64,000 nt of DNA. Source: Sphingosinicella ginsenosidimutans (GTDB taxonomy: Bacteria > Pseudomonadota > Alphaproteobacteria > Sphingomonadales > Sphingomonadaceae). Position 1 is the first letter of the stretch, and every line of letters begins with the position of its first letter. Of the stretch, positions 45,012-53,916 are shown piece after piece. Below the pieces are notes generated by a model. It was not told where the DNA came from, did no database searches, and saw nothing but the letters and a program-made list of their open reading frames with translations. Position numbers and translations under genes: made by a program. The DNA lies in contig NZ_VOQQ01000001.1 in NCBI RefSeq assembly GCF_007995055.1, positions 2,401,001-2,465,000 of the forward strand. Reading direction: 5' to 3'.

Positions 45012-45024
45012 TTATCGATACGAA

Positions 45025-46566
45025 TCAAGCGAGGAGCCACAACGCGCCAGCCCCAGCCACCGCCCCGATCAACCCCACCGCCACGTAACGCAGCAGCCCG
45101 AACGGGCGGATCACCACCACCTCGGGGAGCGGCGGGGCAGGGGGTGCGGCGCCCGGCGGTGGGTAATAATAATCGATCCGCCGGACGAGGTCGGGCAGGT
45201 GGCGGAGCATCCGGGCGCCGCGCACGATCGAATCGGCGAGCCGCGCCTCGGGGCCGAGCTCGCTTCGCACCCATTCGGTGAGGAACGGCTCGGCCGCCTC
45301 CCACATGTTGATATCGGGGTCGAGCGCGGTCGCGACGCCTTCCTCCATCACCATCGTCTTCTGCAGGAGCAGGAGGTGCGGCTGGGTCTGCATGTCGAAA
45401 TCGCGGGTGATCTTGAACAGCCCGTCGAGCATCCGCCCGATCGAGATGTCCTTCACCGGCAGGCCCCGGATCGGCTCGCCCACGGCGCGAAGCGCGGTCG
45501 CGAATTCGTCGATATTGTGGTGCGGCGGCACATAGCCCGCCTCGAAATGGATTTCGGCGACGCGGCGGTAATTGCCGGTGATGAGGCCGTAGAGAATCTC
45601 GGCCAGCCAGATCCGCGCCTGCCGGTTGATCCGGCCCATGATCCCGAAATCGATCGCCGCCAGCCGCCCGTCGGGCAGCGCGAACAGATTGCCCTGGTGC
45701 AGATCGGCGTGGAAGAAGCCGTCGACCACCGCCTGGCGAAGGAAGGCGCGCACCAGGATCGTCGCCAGCGCCTTGAGATCGTGGCCCTCTTCGATCAGCC
45801 TGGCGCGATCGGTGAGCTTGATGCCGTCGATCCACTCCAGAGTCATCACCCGCCGGCTGGTCCGGCTCCAATCGATCTGGGGCACGAAGAAGCCGGGCTC
45901 GGCGACCAGATTCTCGCGCAGCTCGGAGGCCGAGGCGGCCTCGAGCCGGAGGTCCAGCTCGCGATTGGTCCATTGCCGGAAGGTCGCGATGACGAGGCGG
46001 GGGCGCAGGCGCGCGATCTCGCCGCCCATCTGCTCGACCTGGGCGGCGGCCCATTCATAGGTCTCGATCGCCTTTGCGAAATCCTCCTCGATGTTCGGCC
46101 GCAGCACCTTGACCGCGACCTGGCGGCCGTCGGTCGTGACGGCGCGGTGGACCTGCGCGATCGAAGCGGCGCCGACCGGCTCGGGATCGATCTCGGCGAA
46201 GACCTCCTCGATCGGCCGCTCCAGCCCTTCCTCGATCGCCGCCCTGATCACCGCGAAGGGCGCGGGCGGCAGGCTGTCCTGCAGCCGTGTGAGATCGGCG
46301 GCCGCCGCCTCGCCGACCAGGTCCGGCCGGGTCGCCAGCGCCTGGCCGAGCTTGATCGCGGCGGGGCCGATCGCCTGGAAGGCCTCGGCATAAGCGGGGA
46401 CTTTCGGCACGCGTGCGCCGAAGCGGGCGATGCGGCAGAGGCGGCGCACCGGCGGCGGCGTGTTGGGATCGCGCTCGATCCCGCGCAGCGCCCCGTGCCG
46501 GGCCAGCACGCGCCCCCAGCGCAGCAGCCGCCAGACATGCACCGCCGGGCTGGTCAAATCTTCCAC
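45025..46566 (-). CDS. ubiB: UbiB family protein, ubiquinone biosynthesis
   Basis: A 513-residue ABC1/ADCK-type atypical kinase needed for ubiquinone synthesis. The KxGQ motif appears as 'AAIKLGQALATRPDLVG' near residue 68; 'EPVGAASIAQVHRA' is the Ala-rich nucleotide loop near 128; 'VDGFFHADLHQGNLF' and 'AIDFGIMGRI' carry the catalytic residues near 280-305. Two hydrophobic segments close the protein ('LLRYVAVGLIGAVAGAGALWLL'), anchoring it in the membrane. It has a GTG start overlapping the ubiE end by 13 bases, so the ubiE-ubiB pair is coupled. Confidence 0.95.
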   Translation of the reverse strand: MEDLTSPAVHVWRLLRWGRVLARHGALRGIERDPNTPPPVRRLCRIARFGARVPKVPAYAEAFQAIGPAAIKLGQALATRPDLVGEAAAADLTRLQDSLPPAPFAVIRAAIEEGLERPIEEVFAEIDPEPVGAASIAQVHRAVTTDGRQVAVKVLRPNIEEDFAKAIETYEWAAAQVEQMGGEIARLRPRLVIATFRQWTNRELDLRLEAASASELRENLVAEPGFFVPQIDWSRTSRRVMTLEWIDGIKLTDRARLIEEGHDLKALATILVRAFLRQAVVDGFFHADLHQGNLFALPDGRLAAIDFGIMGRINRQARIWLAEILYGLITGNYRRVAEIHFEAGYVPPHHNIDEFATALRAVGEPIRGLPVKDISIGRMLDGLFKITRDFDMQTQPHLLLLQKTMVMEEGVATALDPDINMWEAAEPFLTEWVRSELGPEARLADSIVRGARMLRHLPDLVRRIDYYYPPPGAAPPAPPLPEVVVIRPFGLLRYVAVGLIGAVAGAGALWLLA

Positions 46567-47282
46567 CCGCTGTGGATGGCGACGAGGCCGCCGAGGATCG
46601 GCTCGGCCTTCACCCGGGCGAAGCCCGCGGCCTCGATCATCCGGGCGAAGGCCGCCATGTCGGGGAATCGCTCGATCGACTCGATCAGGTAGCGATAGCT
46701 GTCCTCGTCCTTCGCCACGACCTTGCCGATCTTGGGCACGATACGACGCGAATAGGTCTCGTAGAGCGTCGCGAATCCCGGCCAGCGCGTCTGCGAGAAT
46801 TCAAGGCAGTAGAAGCGCCCGCCGGTCTTCAGCACCCGGTGCGCTTCCTTCAGCGCCGCCGGGATGTCGGTCACGTTGCGGATGCCGAAGGCGATCGTAT
46901 AGGCATCGAAGCTGCGATCGGCGAAGGTCAGCCGCTCGGCATTCTGCTCCGACCAGTCGAGCCCCTCGATCGCCCGCGCCTTCGCCCGCTCGCGCCCCAC
47001 CGCGAGCATCTCGGGATTGATGTCGGACACCGTCACCCGCGCGCCGCGCCGCGCCATGCGGAAGGCGATGTCGCCGGTGCCGCCGGCCATGTCGAGGATC
47101 GCCTCCCCGGCGCGCGGCCGCACGAGCCGCACGAAGCGGTCCTTCCACAAACGGTGCTGCCCGCCGGACATGAGATCGTTCATCACGTCATAGCTGGCGG
47201 CGACGCTGGAAAAGACGCCGCGCACGCGCCGCGTCTTCTCCTCAGGCGAGACCTGCTCGTGGCCGAAAGAAACCTTGTCCAT
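46554..47282 (-). CDS. ubiE: Ubiquinone/menaquinone C-methyltransferase UbiE
   Basis: A 242-residue SAM-dependent methyltransferase. Motif I is 'ILDMAGGTGDIAFRMARRGARVTVSDINPEML' near residue 66, motif II 'FDAYTIAFGIRNVTDIPAALKEAHRVLKTGGRF' near 130, and the C-terminal 'SFGHEQVSPEEKTRRVRGVFSSVAASYDVMNDLMSGGQHRLWK' N-terminal signature of UbiE is present. It adds the C-methyl group to the quinone ring. It leads ubiE-ubiB-ccdA-ccdB-coaBC-dut-moeB and is divergent from mutM (38 bases between starts). Confidence 0.96.
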   Translation of the reverse strand: MDKVSFGHEQVSPEEKTRRVRGVFSSVAASYDVMNDLMSGGQHRLWKDRFVRLVRPRAGEAILDMAGGTGDIAFRMARRGARVTVSDINPEMLAVGRERAKARAIEGLDWSEQNAERLTFADRSFDAYTIAFGIRNVTDIPAALKEAHRVLKTGGRFYCLEFSQTRWPGFATLYETYSRRIVPKIGKVVAKDEDSYRYLIESIERFPDMAAFARMIEAAGFARVKAEPILGGLVAIHSGWKI

Positions 47283-47320
47283 CGCGCGCGGCTCTAGCAG
47301 GGGAGAGGGGATGGTGAAAC

Positions 47321-48136
47321 ATGCCTGAGCTTCCCGAGGTCGAAACCACCGTTCGCGGCCTCGCCCCGGTGCTGGAGGGGCGGCGGATCGCCGCGATCGA
47401 GCTTCGGCGCGGGGACCTGAGGCGCCCGTTCCCGCCCGATCTTCGCCAGCGGCTCACCGGCGCGCGCGTCGTCGGGCTGCGGCGGCGCGCCAAATATGGC
47501 CTGATCGACACCGACCGCGGCGACACGATGGTCTTCCATCTCGGCATGTCGGGCCACTGGCGGATCGATCCGGCGGCGCTCGGGCCGCACGACCATGTCG
47601 TGATCGACACCGACGCGGGCCATCGCCTCGCGCTCAACGATCCGCGCCGCTTCGGCTCGATCGATCTGGTGCCGACCGACCGGCTCGATTCGCTTCCCGC
47701 CTTCGCCGCGATGGGCCCCGAGCCGCTCGGCGGCGCCTTCGACGGGGCGGTGCTGGCCAGTGCGTTCGCGGGCAGGGCGGCGCCGGTGAAGGCGCTGCTG
47801 CTCGATCAGCGCATCGTCGCCGGGCTCGGCAACATCTATGTCTGCGATGCGCTCAATCTCGCCCGGATCGCGCCGGGACGGGCGGGCGGCCATATCGCCC
47901 GCGCCCGGCTCGATCTCCTCGCCTCCGCGATCCGATCGGTGCTTGAAGCCGCCATCGCCGCGGGGGGATCGTCGCTGCGGGACTATGTCCGGCCCGACGG
48001 CGAGCTCGGCTATTTCTCGAAGCAGTGGCGAGTCTACGGGCGCGAGGGACTGCCCTGCCCGAATTGCGGGGCGCCGGTGAAGCGCCGGGTCGATTCGGGG
48101 CGATCGACCTTCTATTGCGCGAAATGCCAGCGCTGA
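47321..48136 (+). CDS. mutM: Formamidopyrimidine-DNA glycosylase (Fpg/MutM)
   Basis: A 271-residue DNA repair enzyme that excises 8-oxoguanine and cuts the strand by beta/delta elimination. The N-terminus 'PELPEVETTVRGL' provides the catalytic Pro2 and Glu3; 'FHLGMSGHW' near residue 70, the H2TH region 'LLDQRIVAGLGNIYVCDALNLARI' near 150, and a C-terminal zinc finger ('CPNCG', 'YCAKCQR') complete the family. It is divergent from ubiE and 98 bases upstream of rpsT, with its own promoter between. Confidence 0.97.
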   Translation: MPELPEVETTVRGLAPVLEGRRIAAIELRRGDLRRPFPPDLRQRLTGARVVGLRRRAKYGLIDTDRGDTMVFHLGMSGHWRIDPAALGPHDHVVIDTDAGHRLALNDPRRFGSIDLVPTDRLDSLPAFAAMGPEPLGGAFDGAVLASAFAGRAAPVKALLLDQRIVAGLGNIYVCDALNLARIAPGRAGGHIARARLDLLASAIRSVLEAAIAAGGSSLRDYVRPDGELGYFSKQWRVYGREGLPCPNCGAPVKRRVDSGRSTFYCAKCQR

Positions 48137-48139
48137 GGC

Positions 48140-48168
48140 TTGACCTCGCGGCGGCGCCGGCGTAGAGG
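48140..48168 (+). promoter_or_regulatory. rpsT promoter
   Basis: TTGACC at 48140-48145 is followed after exactly 17 bases by TAGAGG at 48163-48168, close to the alphaproteobacterial housekeeping consensus. It overlaps the mutM stop region and lies 67 bases before rpsT. Confidence 0.6.
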
Positions 48169-48234
48169 CCGCGCCCTGACGGGTGCGGGGAAAACCGCGC
48201 CTTTTTCATTTCTCGCGACGAGGCAAGACAGAAG

Positions 48235-48498
48235 ATGGCGAATACGCCGCAGGCAAAGAAACGCATCCGCCGCAATGCGCGCCGGACCGAGATCAACGGC
48301 GCGCGCGTGAGCCGCATCCGGACCTTCGTGAAGCAGGTCGAATCGGCGCTCGCCGCCGGCGACAAGACGAAGGCGGCCGAGGCGCTGAAGCGGGTCCAGC
48401 CGGAGCTGGCGCGCGGCGTCGCCAAGGGCGTCGTCCACAAGAATACCGCAGCGCGCAAATTGTCGCGCCTGTCGCGCCGCCTCACCGCGCTCGCCTAA
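48235..48498 (+). CDS. rpsT: 30S ribosomal protein S20
   Basis: An 87-residue basic helical protein of the small subunit. It begins '[39 protein letters not shown]' and ends '[23 protein letters not shown]', the standard S20 pattern. It binds 16S rRNA early in assembly. Its ATG has AGACAGAAG just before it. The gene lies upstream of dnaA, as in many alphaproteobacteria, but a terminator and about 350 bases separate them. Confidence 0.98.
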   Translation: MANTPQAKKRIRRNARRTEINGARVSRIRTFVKQVESALAAGDKTKAAEALKRVQPELARGVAKGVVHKNTAARKLSRLSRRLTALA

Positions 48499-48522
48499 CC
48501 CGTTCAGAGGCGTTGAAATCTG

Positions 48523-48551
48523 GCCCGCCGGCCTGTGTCGGCGGGCTTTTT
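48523..48551 (+). terminator. Rho-independent terminator of rpsT
   Basis: GCCCGCCG (48523-48530) pairs with CGGCGGGC (48539-48546) around an 8-base loop, followed directly by five T. It lies 24 bases after the rpsT stop. Confidence 0.93.
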
Positions 48552-48905
48552 GCGCGCCGCAAGCCGGGGTGCAAAAATCCACGGATTTCCCGCGATTCGC
48601 GCTTTGCTGCATTGCGGGAGCGTTCGTAACACATTGATTTGATGTGAGTATTTTCAGAACCGACGCAATTCCGCGCTTTCTGCACTGTCAACAACTTTAT
48701 TTTTTTGTGGCGGTTTCTTTACCCTTGATCCGCCTCCGATCCGCTTCCTAAAACATCCCTTCCGGCTGGGCGAATCTCGGTCGGACGCAAACAGCAGAGC
48801 ATCTCCATGACGCGGCGCGCCAGGGCGCTTTCGCCGCAAGGGTCGCTTTGTGCCTGTTAAAATGGCCGTTCCGGGGGCGGCGAGGGAGAGCGGGGGACAA
48901 GTCAC
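48552..48905. other. Gene-free region upstream of dnaA (354 bases)
   Basis: No gene is seen. The stretch 48610-48730 is the most AT-rich part of the window, with runs such as TTTATTTTTTTG near 48700. Only poor matches to the DnaA box TTATCCACA were found (for example AAATCCACG at about 48575), no cluster and no 13-mer array, so I do not call an origin. The region probably holds the dnaA promoter and a leader of unknown structure; GAGGGAGAGCGGGGGACA before the start serves as ribosome site. Confidence 0.6.
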
Positions 48906-50309
48906 GTGGTGACGCCGGCCTTGGATTCGGGACAGACGATGACGAGCACGAACGCCGATCCGATCGCAGCTGCGTGGGAGTCGATTCGCGCCGGGCTTCG
49001 GCGCGATTGCGGCGCGCGCACCTTCGACGGCTGGCTGCGGCCGATCGCGCTCGGCGGCTTCGATGCGGACGCCGGCGTGCTCCGGCTCGAACTGCCGTCG
49101 CAATTCATGGCGGATTGGGTGCAGACCCATTTCGCCGAGCGCCTCGCGCTTGCGTGGCGCGCCGCCTTGCCGGCGGTTCGCCGGATCGTCGTCGGGGTCG
49201 GCGCATCGGCGCCGCGCACCGCCGCCGAGGTCGAGATTCCGGCGCCGGTGGCCGCGCCGCCCTCGTCCGCGGACAACGGGCTCTACGCGGTCGCGCTGGA
49301 GCCGCGCTACGTGTTCGGCAATTTCGTGGTCGGCAAGGCGAACGAGGTCGCCTTCAACGCCGCCCGCACGCTCGCCGGGGCCGAAAAGGTCGCCTTCAAC
49401 CCGCTGTTCATCCATGGTGGCACGGGCCGCGGCAAGACGCACCTGCTGCACGCCATCGGTCACGAATTCCACCGCCTCAATCCGCGCGGGAAGATCGTCT
49501 ACATGTCGGCGGAGAAGTTCACGGTCGAGTTTCTCGCCGCGCTTCGCGCCAACGACACGTTCAGGTTCAAGCAGCAGCTACGCTCGGCCGATCTGCTGAT
49601 GATCGATGACGTCCAGTTCATCGCCGGCAAGGAATCGACGCAGGAAGAATTCTTCCACACGATGAACGAGATCATCTCGGCCGGGCGGCGCTTCGTGATC
49701 TCCTCCGATCGCGCGCCGCAGGATCTGGACGGGGTCGAGCCGCGCATCCTCTCGCGCCTCTCCTGGGGTCTGGTCGCCGACATCAACGCCGCCGATCTCG
49801 AGCTGCGGCTCAACATCATTCTCAAGAAGCTGGAGTCGCTTCCCGACGTCCATGTCCCGGACGATGTGGTGAACTTCCTCGCCAAGCGGATCAGCTCGAA
49901 CGTGCGCGAGCTGGAAGGCGCGCTCAACCGGATCGCCGCTTATGCGACGATGCAGAACCGCGCGATCGATCTCGATTTCGTGAGCGAGGTGCTCGCCAAC
50001 ATCCTTCGCGCCAATCAGCGCCGCATCTCGATCGACGAGATCCAGACGCGCGTCTCCGATCACTACCGCATCCGCAAGGCGGAGATGACGAGCGCGCGTC
50101 GCGCCCGCGAGGTCGCACGCCCGCGCCAGGTCGCCATGTACCTGTCGAAGCAGCTGACGCCGCGCTCGCTGCCGGAGATCGGCCGCCGCTTCGGCGGGCG
50201 CGACCATACGACGGTGATCCACGCCGTCCGCCAGATCGAAAAACTGCGCGCCCAGGATCCGGAGCTCGATTCCGACATCCGCCTGCTGACGCGGCAACTG
50301 GAAAACTAG
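48906..50309 (+). CDS. dnaA: Chromosomal replication initiator protein DnaA
   Basis: A 467-residue initiator. Domain I covers about residues 15-95; AAA+ domain III opens with 'FVVGKANEVAFNAA' and the Walker A loop 'HGGTGRGKTHLLHAIG' near 172; Walker B is 'LLMIDDVQFI'; sensor and Arg-finger parts follow; domain IV has the DNA-binding helix 'GRDHTTVIHAVRQI' near 435. The Walker A has Arg where E. coli and most others have Leu, though GxxGxGKT is intact. GTG at 48906 is chosen from its ribosome site; an ATG at 48939 is possible. Confidence 0.97.
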   Translation: MVTPALDSGQTMTSTNADPIAAAWESIRAGLRRDCGARTFDGWLRPIALGGFDADAGVLRLELPSQFMADWVQTHFAERLALAWRAALPAVRRIVVGVGASAPRTAAEVEIPAPVAAPPSSADNGLYAVALEPRYVFGNFVVGKANEVAFNAARTLAGAEKVAFNPLFIHGGTGRGKTHLLHAIGHEFHRLNPRGKIVYMSAEKFTVEFLAALRANDTFRFKQQLRSADLLMIDDVQFIAGKESTQEEFFHTMNEIISAGRRFVISSDRAPQDLDGVEPRILSRLSWGLVADINAADLELRLNIILKKLESLPDVHVPDDVVNFLAKRISSNVRELEGALNRIAAYATMQNRAIDLDFVSEVLANILRANQRRISIDEIQTRVSDHYRIRKAEMTSARRAREVARPRQVAMYLSKQLTPRSLPEIGRRFGGRDHTTVIHAVRQIEKLRAQDPELDSDIRLLTRQLEN

Positions 50310-50335
50310 AAGAGCGGCAAGGGGTGAAAGAGAAA

Positions 50336-50363
50336 GGGGCCGGTTCTCCCGGCCCCTCTTTTC
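50336..50363 (+). terminator. Rho-independent terminator after dnaA
   Basis: AGGGGCCGG (50336-50344) pairs with CCGGCCCCT (50350-50358) around TTCTC, followed by CTTTTC. It lies 27 bases after dnaA, between convergent dnaA and the DUF4136 gene. Confidence 0.88.
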
Positions 50364-50397
50364 ATGTCCTTCGTCCTGTCCCCTCGGGCGAGGCGGT

Positions 50398-51063
50398 TCA
50401 GCGCGGTTGGCGTTGCTGCCGGCCCTGCTGTTCCGGCATCACCGTGATCCGCAGCGTTTCGCCCGAATTGCCGGGGAAGCCGGTGAACATCGCCTCGACC
50501 AGGTTCGGCACCAAGGTCGTCAGCGCATCGGTCTGCGAATGGGCCTGGGCGTGCCCCTCGAACAGCGACTGGCCGTCGGCGGCGCGGCGGATGTTGAGAT
50601 CGAGGAAGCTCGTATACACGGTGTAGCTGCGGATGTCGTAATCCCAGCCCCAGTAGAACGGGTCGCCGCGCCAGCCGAAATAGCCGAAGCGACTGAAATA
50701 GGGACGCCGGCCCCAGCCGAAGCCCCAGCCCGGGGGGCCGAACGGATCGGGCGTCGCCTCGACCCGCTCGCGGCCGTTGTCGACGCCGTAATCGAGGGTC
50801 ACGACCATCGTCGCGTCGCTGCGCGAGGCCGCCTCGCTATAGCCCTGCGCGACGAGGTTGCGGCGGACGAGATCGGCGTAGCGCGAGAATTCGAGGCCGC
50901 CCTGCATGTCGCGATCGGCGGGCTCGATGACGAAGCTCTGGCCGGACGGCGCCGGCATGGCCTGGAAGCGCTGGACCTGCGTCGGGAGCCCCGTCGCGCA
51001 GGCGCTGAGGGCGAGCAGCGCGAGCGGCGCGGCGAGGGTGAGGAGGGTCTTGCGTACAGCCAT
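50398..51063 (-). CDS. DUF4136 lipoprotein
   Basis: A 221-residue lipoprotein. The signal peptide ends in a lipobox ('LLALSAC', Cys near residue 22), so it is probably anchored to the outer membrane. The body shows the DUF4136 pattern ('FVIEPADRDMQGGLEFSRYADLVRRNLVAQGYSEAASRSDATMVVTLDYGVDNG') and a central Gly/Trp/Tyr-rich stretch ('GPPGWGFGWGRRPYFSRFGYFGWRGDPFYWGWDYD'). No function is established. ATG at 51063, downstream of AAGGCTTGG. It stands alone between dnaA and trpS. Confidence 0.87.
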   Translation of the reverse strand: MAVRKTLLTLAAPLALLALSACATGLPTQVQRFQAMPAPSGQSFVIEPADRDMQGGLEFSRYADLVRRNLVAQGYSEAASRSDATMVVTLDYGVDNGRERVEATPDPFGPPGWGFGWGRRPYFSRFGYFGWRGDPFYWGWDYDIRSYTVYTSFLDLNIRRAADGQSLFEGHAQAHSQTDALTTLVPNLVEAMFTGFPGNSGETLRITVMPEQQGRQQRQPR

Positions 51064-51156
51064 GATGCCAAGCCTTTTGAACGAAACGCCTTGTCGGCAA
51101 TATAAGTTTCCGCCCGTCGCTCGCATAGGGCGCCTGAACCGGTGCTGAAAAAAGAC

Positions 51157-52164
51157 CTATCGCGGCAGGCCAAGCGCCTGATAGGCGCCCGCCAGCGTCG
51201 GCGCGGCGATATCCGCCGCCCGAGCCGATCCCTTCGCAAGGATCGCATCGATCGCCGCCGGATCGGCGCTGAACGCGGCCAGCCGCGACCGGATCGGGGC
51301 GATCGTCTGGACCAGCAGCTCCGCGAGCGCCGGCTTGAACGCGCCGAAGCCCTGGCCGGCATGGTCTTCGAGCACCGATTGCGGCGTCCGGTCGGTCAGC
51401 GCCGCATAGATGGCGACGAGATTGCGCGCCTCGGGCCGATCGGCGAGCTCGTCCCACGAGTCGGGGAGCGGCGCCGGATCGGTCTTCGCCTTGCGGATCT
51501 TCTGCACGATCGCGTCGTCGTCGTCGGTGAGGTTGATCCGGCTCATGTCCGAAGGATCGGATTTCGACATTTTCGCGCTGCCGTCGCGAAGGCTCATGAT
51601 CCGCGCCGCATCCTTGCCGATATGCGGCTCGGGGAGGGTGAAGAGCTCGACCCCATAATCGGTGTTGAACTTGGTCGCGATGTCGCGGGCCAGCTCCAGA
51701 TGCTGCTTCTGGTCCTCGCCGACCGGGACGTGCGTCGCCTGGTAGAGCAGCACGTCGGCGGCCTGGAGCACCGGATAGGCGAACAGGCCGACGCTGGCGC
51801 CCTCGCGATTCTTGCCGGCCTTGTCCTTCCACTGGGTCATTCGCCCCAGCCAGCCCATCCGCGCCGTGCAGTTCAAGATCCAGGCGAGCTCGGCATGGGC
51901 CGGAACGCGCGCCTGGTTGAACAGGATCGAGCGGTCCGGGTCGATTCCGCAGGCGATCAGCGCCGCCGCCATGCCGTTGACGTTGGCCCGCAGCTCGGCC
52001 GGATCGTTGAACACCGTGATCGCGTGCAGATCGGCGAGGAAGAAGATGCACTCGCCGCCCTCGCCCTCGATCGAATCCTGCATCGTCGCCCAGCGCCGGA
52101 TCGCGCCGAGATAATTGCCGAGATGGAGGTTGCCGGTCGGCTGGATGCCGGAGACGACACGCAT
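51157..52164 (-). CDS. trpS: Tryptophanyl-tRNA synthetase
   Basis: A 335-residue class I synthetase. The HIGH-like motif is '[16 protein letters not shown]' near residue 10, and the KMSKS motif is present as '[17 protein letters not shown]' near 195; 'ADLHAITV' and '[34 protein letters not shown]' are other TrpS marks. I use the ATG at 52164, which gives the family's length; the longer frame runs into murJ in another frame. It follows murJ by 2 bases, so the two are co-transcribed. Confidence 0.97.
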   Translation of the reverse strand: MRVVSGIQPTGNLHLGNYLGAIRRWATMQDSIEGEGGECIFFLADLHAITVFNDPAELRANVNGMAAALIACGIDPDRSILFNQARVPAHAELAWILNCTARMGWLGRMTQWKDKAGKNREGASVGLFAYPVLQAADVLLYQATHVPVGEDQKQHLELARDIATKFNTDYGVELFTLPEPHIGKDAARIMSLRDGSAKMSKSDPSDMSRINLTDDDDAIVQKIRKAKTDPAPLPDSWDELADRPEARNLVAIYAALTDRTPQSVLEDHAGQGFGAFKPALAELLVQTIAPIRSRLAAFSADPAAIDAILAKGSARAADIAAPTLAGAYQALGLPR

Positions 52165-52166
52165 GA

Positions 52167-53771
52167 TCAGTCCTTCGTTTCGGCCGTGCGCGCGCGCCGG
52201 CGGATGAGTGTTTTCAAATCGTCCAGCGCGAAGGCGCCGGTCGCGAAGCAGGCGAGGCCATAGACCGCGATGCCGCCGCCGACCAGCACCGCGAGCGCGA
52301 GGAACCGGACGATCAGCGATTGGGTCAGCCATGGATCGGCATAGGGCGCGAGGAAGAAGAGCAGGCCGCCCATGATGAGCGCGGCGAGGGCGAGCCGGGG
52401 GATCCGTCGCTTCAGCTGCCGGTCCGCCTCGAAATGCCCGCGTGCCCGCAGCGTCCGGTAGAGCATCCAGGTGTTGACGCACGAGGCGATCGCGGTGGCG
52501 AGCGGCGGGCCGACATGGCCGACGCCGAACCGCCCCAGCGTCGGGATCAGGATCAGGTTGCCGACAAGGTTGATGCCCACCGAATAGATGGCGAGCCGCA
52601 CCGGCGTCTTCGTATCGGCGCGGGCGTAGAAGCCGGGCGTGAGCACCTTGACCAGCACATAGGAGGGCAGGCCGAGCGAGAAGGCCGAGAGGGCCCAGCT
52701 GCACAACAGGCTGTCCTCGGCGGTGAACCGGCCATGCTGGAAAAGGCCGCGGATGATCGGCTCGGACGCGAAGATGAAGGCCGCGGTCGCCGGCAGCGTC
52801 AGGAACAGGGCGAGTTCGATGCCCCGGTTCTGCGTCTCCATCGCCTCGGCCTCCTTGCCCGACGACAGCAGCCGCGACACGGTGGGAAGCAGGATGGTGC
52901 CGAGCCCGATGCCGATGAGGCCGAGCGGGAGCTGGTTCAGCCGGTCGGCATAATAGATGTACGAGATCGATCCGGCATCGAGCAGGCCGCCGGCGAGCGC
53001 CGTCGAGATGGCGAGATTGACCTGCACCGCGCCGGCGCCGACCGCGGCCGGAAGGATCAGCTTCATGAGCTGGCGGACGTCGTCGTCGAGCCGGGGGCGC
53101 CTGAGCTTCAGGCTCACGCCGGCCTGGCGACAGGCGATCATCAGCCAGCCGAGCTGGAGCGCGCCGCCCACAGTGACCGAAATCGCCTGCGCGCGCGCCG
53201 TCACATAGGCGCCCTCCGGCCCGCTGCCGTGGAAGAACCACAAGGCCGCGATCATCGCGACGTTGAGCAGGATCGGCGCCGCCGCGTTCACCCAGAAGCG
53301 ATCCATTGAATTGAGGATGCCGCCGAGCAGCGAGGCGAGGCTGATCAGCATCAGATAGGGGAAGGTGATCCGCGACAGGCTGACCGCGAAGGCGAACTGG
53401 TCCGGCGTCGGATTGTCGAACCCGCCCGAAAGGCCCCAGGTCACCGGCCAGGCGGCGACGATCATGACGATCGTGAAGACGAGCAGGACGGGAAAGAGCA
53501 CCGCCAGCGTCCGCTCCGCGAAGCGCAGGCCAGGCGAGAGGCCGCCGCCTTCGGCCACCTTGCGGTTGAACAGCGGGATGAAGGCCGCGTTGAACGCCCC
53601 TTCGGCGAACAGCGCGCGGAACATGTTGGGCAGGCGGAAGGCGACGAAGAAGGCGTCGGAGGCGAAGCCCGCGCCGACATAGCTTGCCTGGAGCGTATCG
53701 CGAACCAGCGCGAGGACGCGGCTGACCAGGGTCAATCCGCCGACCGAGCCCAATGAGCGGACGAGGTTCAT
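52167..53771 (-). CDS. murJ: Lipid II flippase MurJ
   Basis: A 534-residue inner-membrane protein with 14 predicted hydrophobic segments that flips lipid II for peptidoglycan assembly. It begins '[70 protein letters not shown]', the MVF/MurJ signature. Further marks are '[22 protein letters not shown]' and '[24 protein letters not shown]'. It is 2 bases upstream of trpS and 145 bases from secB, separated by a palindromic repeat. Confidence 0.96.
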   Translation of the reverse strand: MNLVRSLGSVGGLTLVSRVLALVRDTLQASYVGAGFASDAFFVAFRLPNMFRALFAEGAFNAAFIPLFNRKVAEGGGLSPGLRFAERTLAVLFPVLLVFTIVMIVAAWPVTWGLSGGFDNPTPDQFAFAVSLSRITFPYLMLISLASLLGGILNSMDRFWVNAAAPILLNVAMIAALWFFHGSGPEGAYVTARAQAISVTVGGALQLGWLMIACRQAGVSLKLRRPRLDDDVRQLMKLILPAAVGAGAVQVNLAISTALAGGLLDAGSISYIYYADRLNQLPLGLIGIGLGTILLPTVSRLLSSGKEAEAMETQNRGIELALFLTLPATAAFIFASEPIIRGLFQHGRFTAEDSLLCSWALSAFSLGLPSYVLVKVLTPGFYARADTKTPVRLAIYSVGINLVGNLILIPTLGRFGVGHVGPPLATAIASCVNTWMLYRTLRARGHFEADRQLKRRIPRLALAALIMGGLLFFLAPYADPWLTQSLIVRFLALAVLVGGGIAVYGLACFATGAFALDDLKTLIRRRARTAETKD

Positions 53772-53793
53772 TCCGGCCCCCCGGTTCGTCCTT

Positions 53794-53908
53794 CGATACG
53801 CGTCTTCGCCATGCTCAGCCGCTCCTCAGGATGAGCGGGGAAAGGGCAACGATACACTCCTTTCGCTCATCCTGAGTAGGCATTGGGCAAGGTCGAAATC
53901 CCGTATCG
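53794..53908. repeat. REP-like palindromic element between secB and murJ
   Basis: Two nested inverted pairs: CTCAGGATGAGCG (53825-53837) with CGCTCATCCTGAG (53864-53876), a perfect 13-base pair, and CGATACG (53794-53800) with CGTATCG (53902-53908). The sequence type (TCATCCTGAG ... CGTATCGA) resembles the extragenic palindromes widely scattered in sphingomonad genomes. It lies in the intergenic gap of two co-directional genes. Confidence 0.8.
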
Positions 53909-53916
53909 ACGGGGCC

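Noticed and set aside
48552..48905. Replication origin oriC next to dnaA
   Set aside because: No cluster of good DnaA boxes and no repeated AT-rich 13-mers; the origin often lies away from dnaA in this class.
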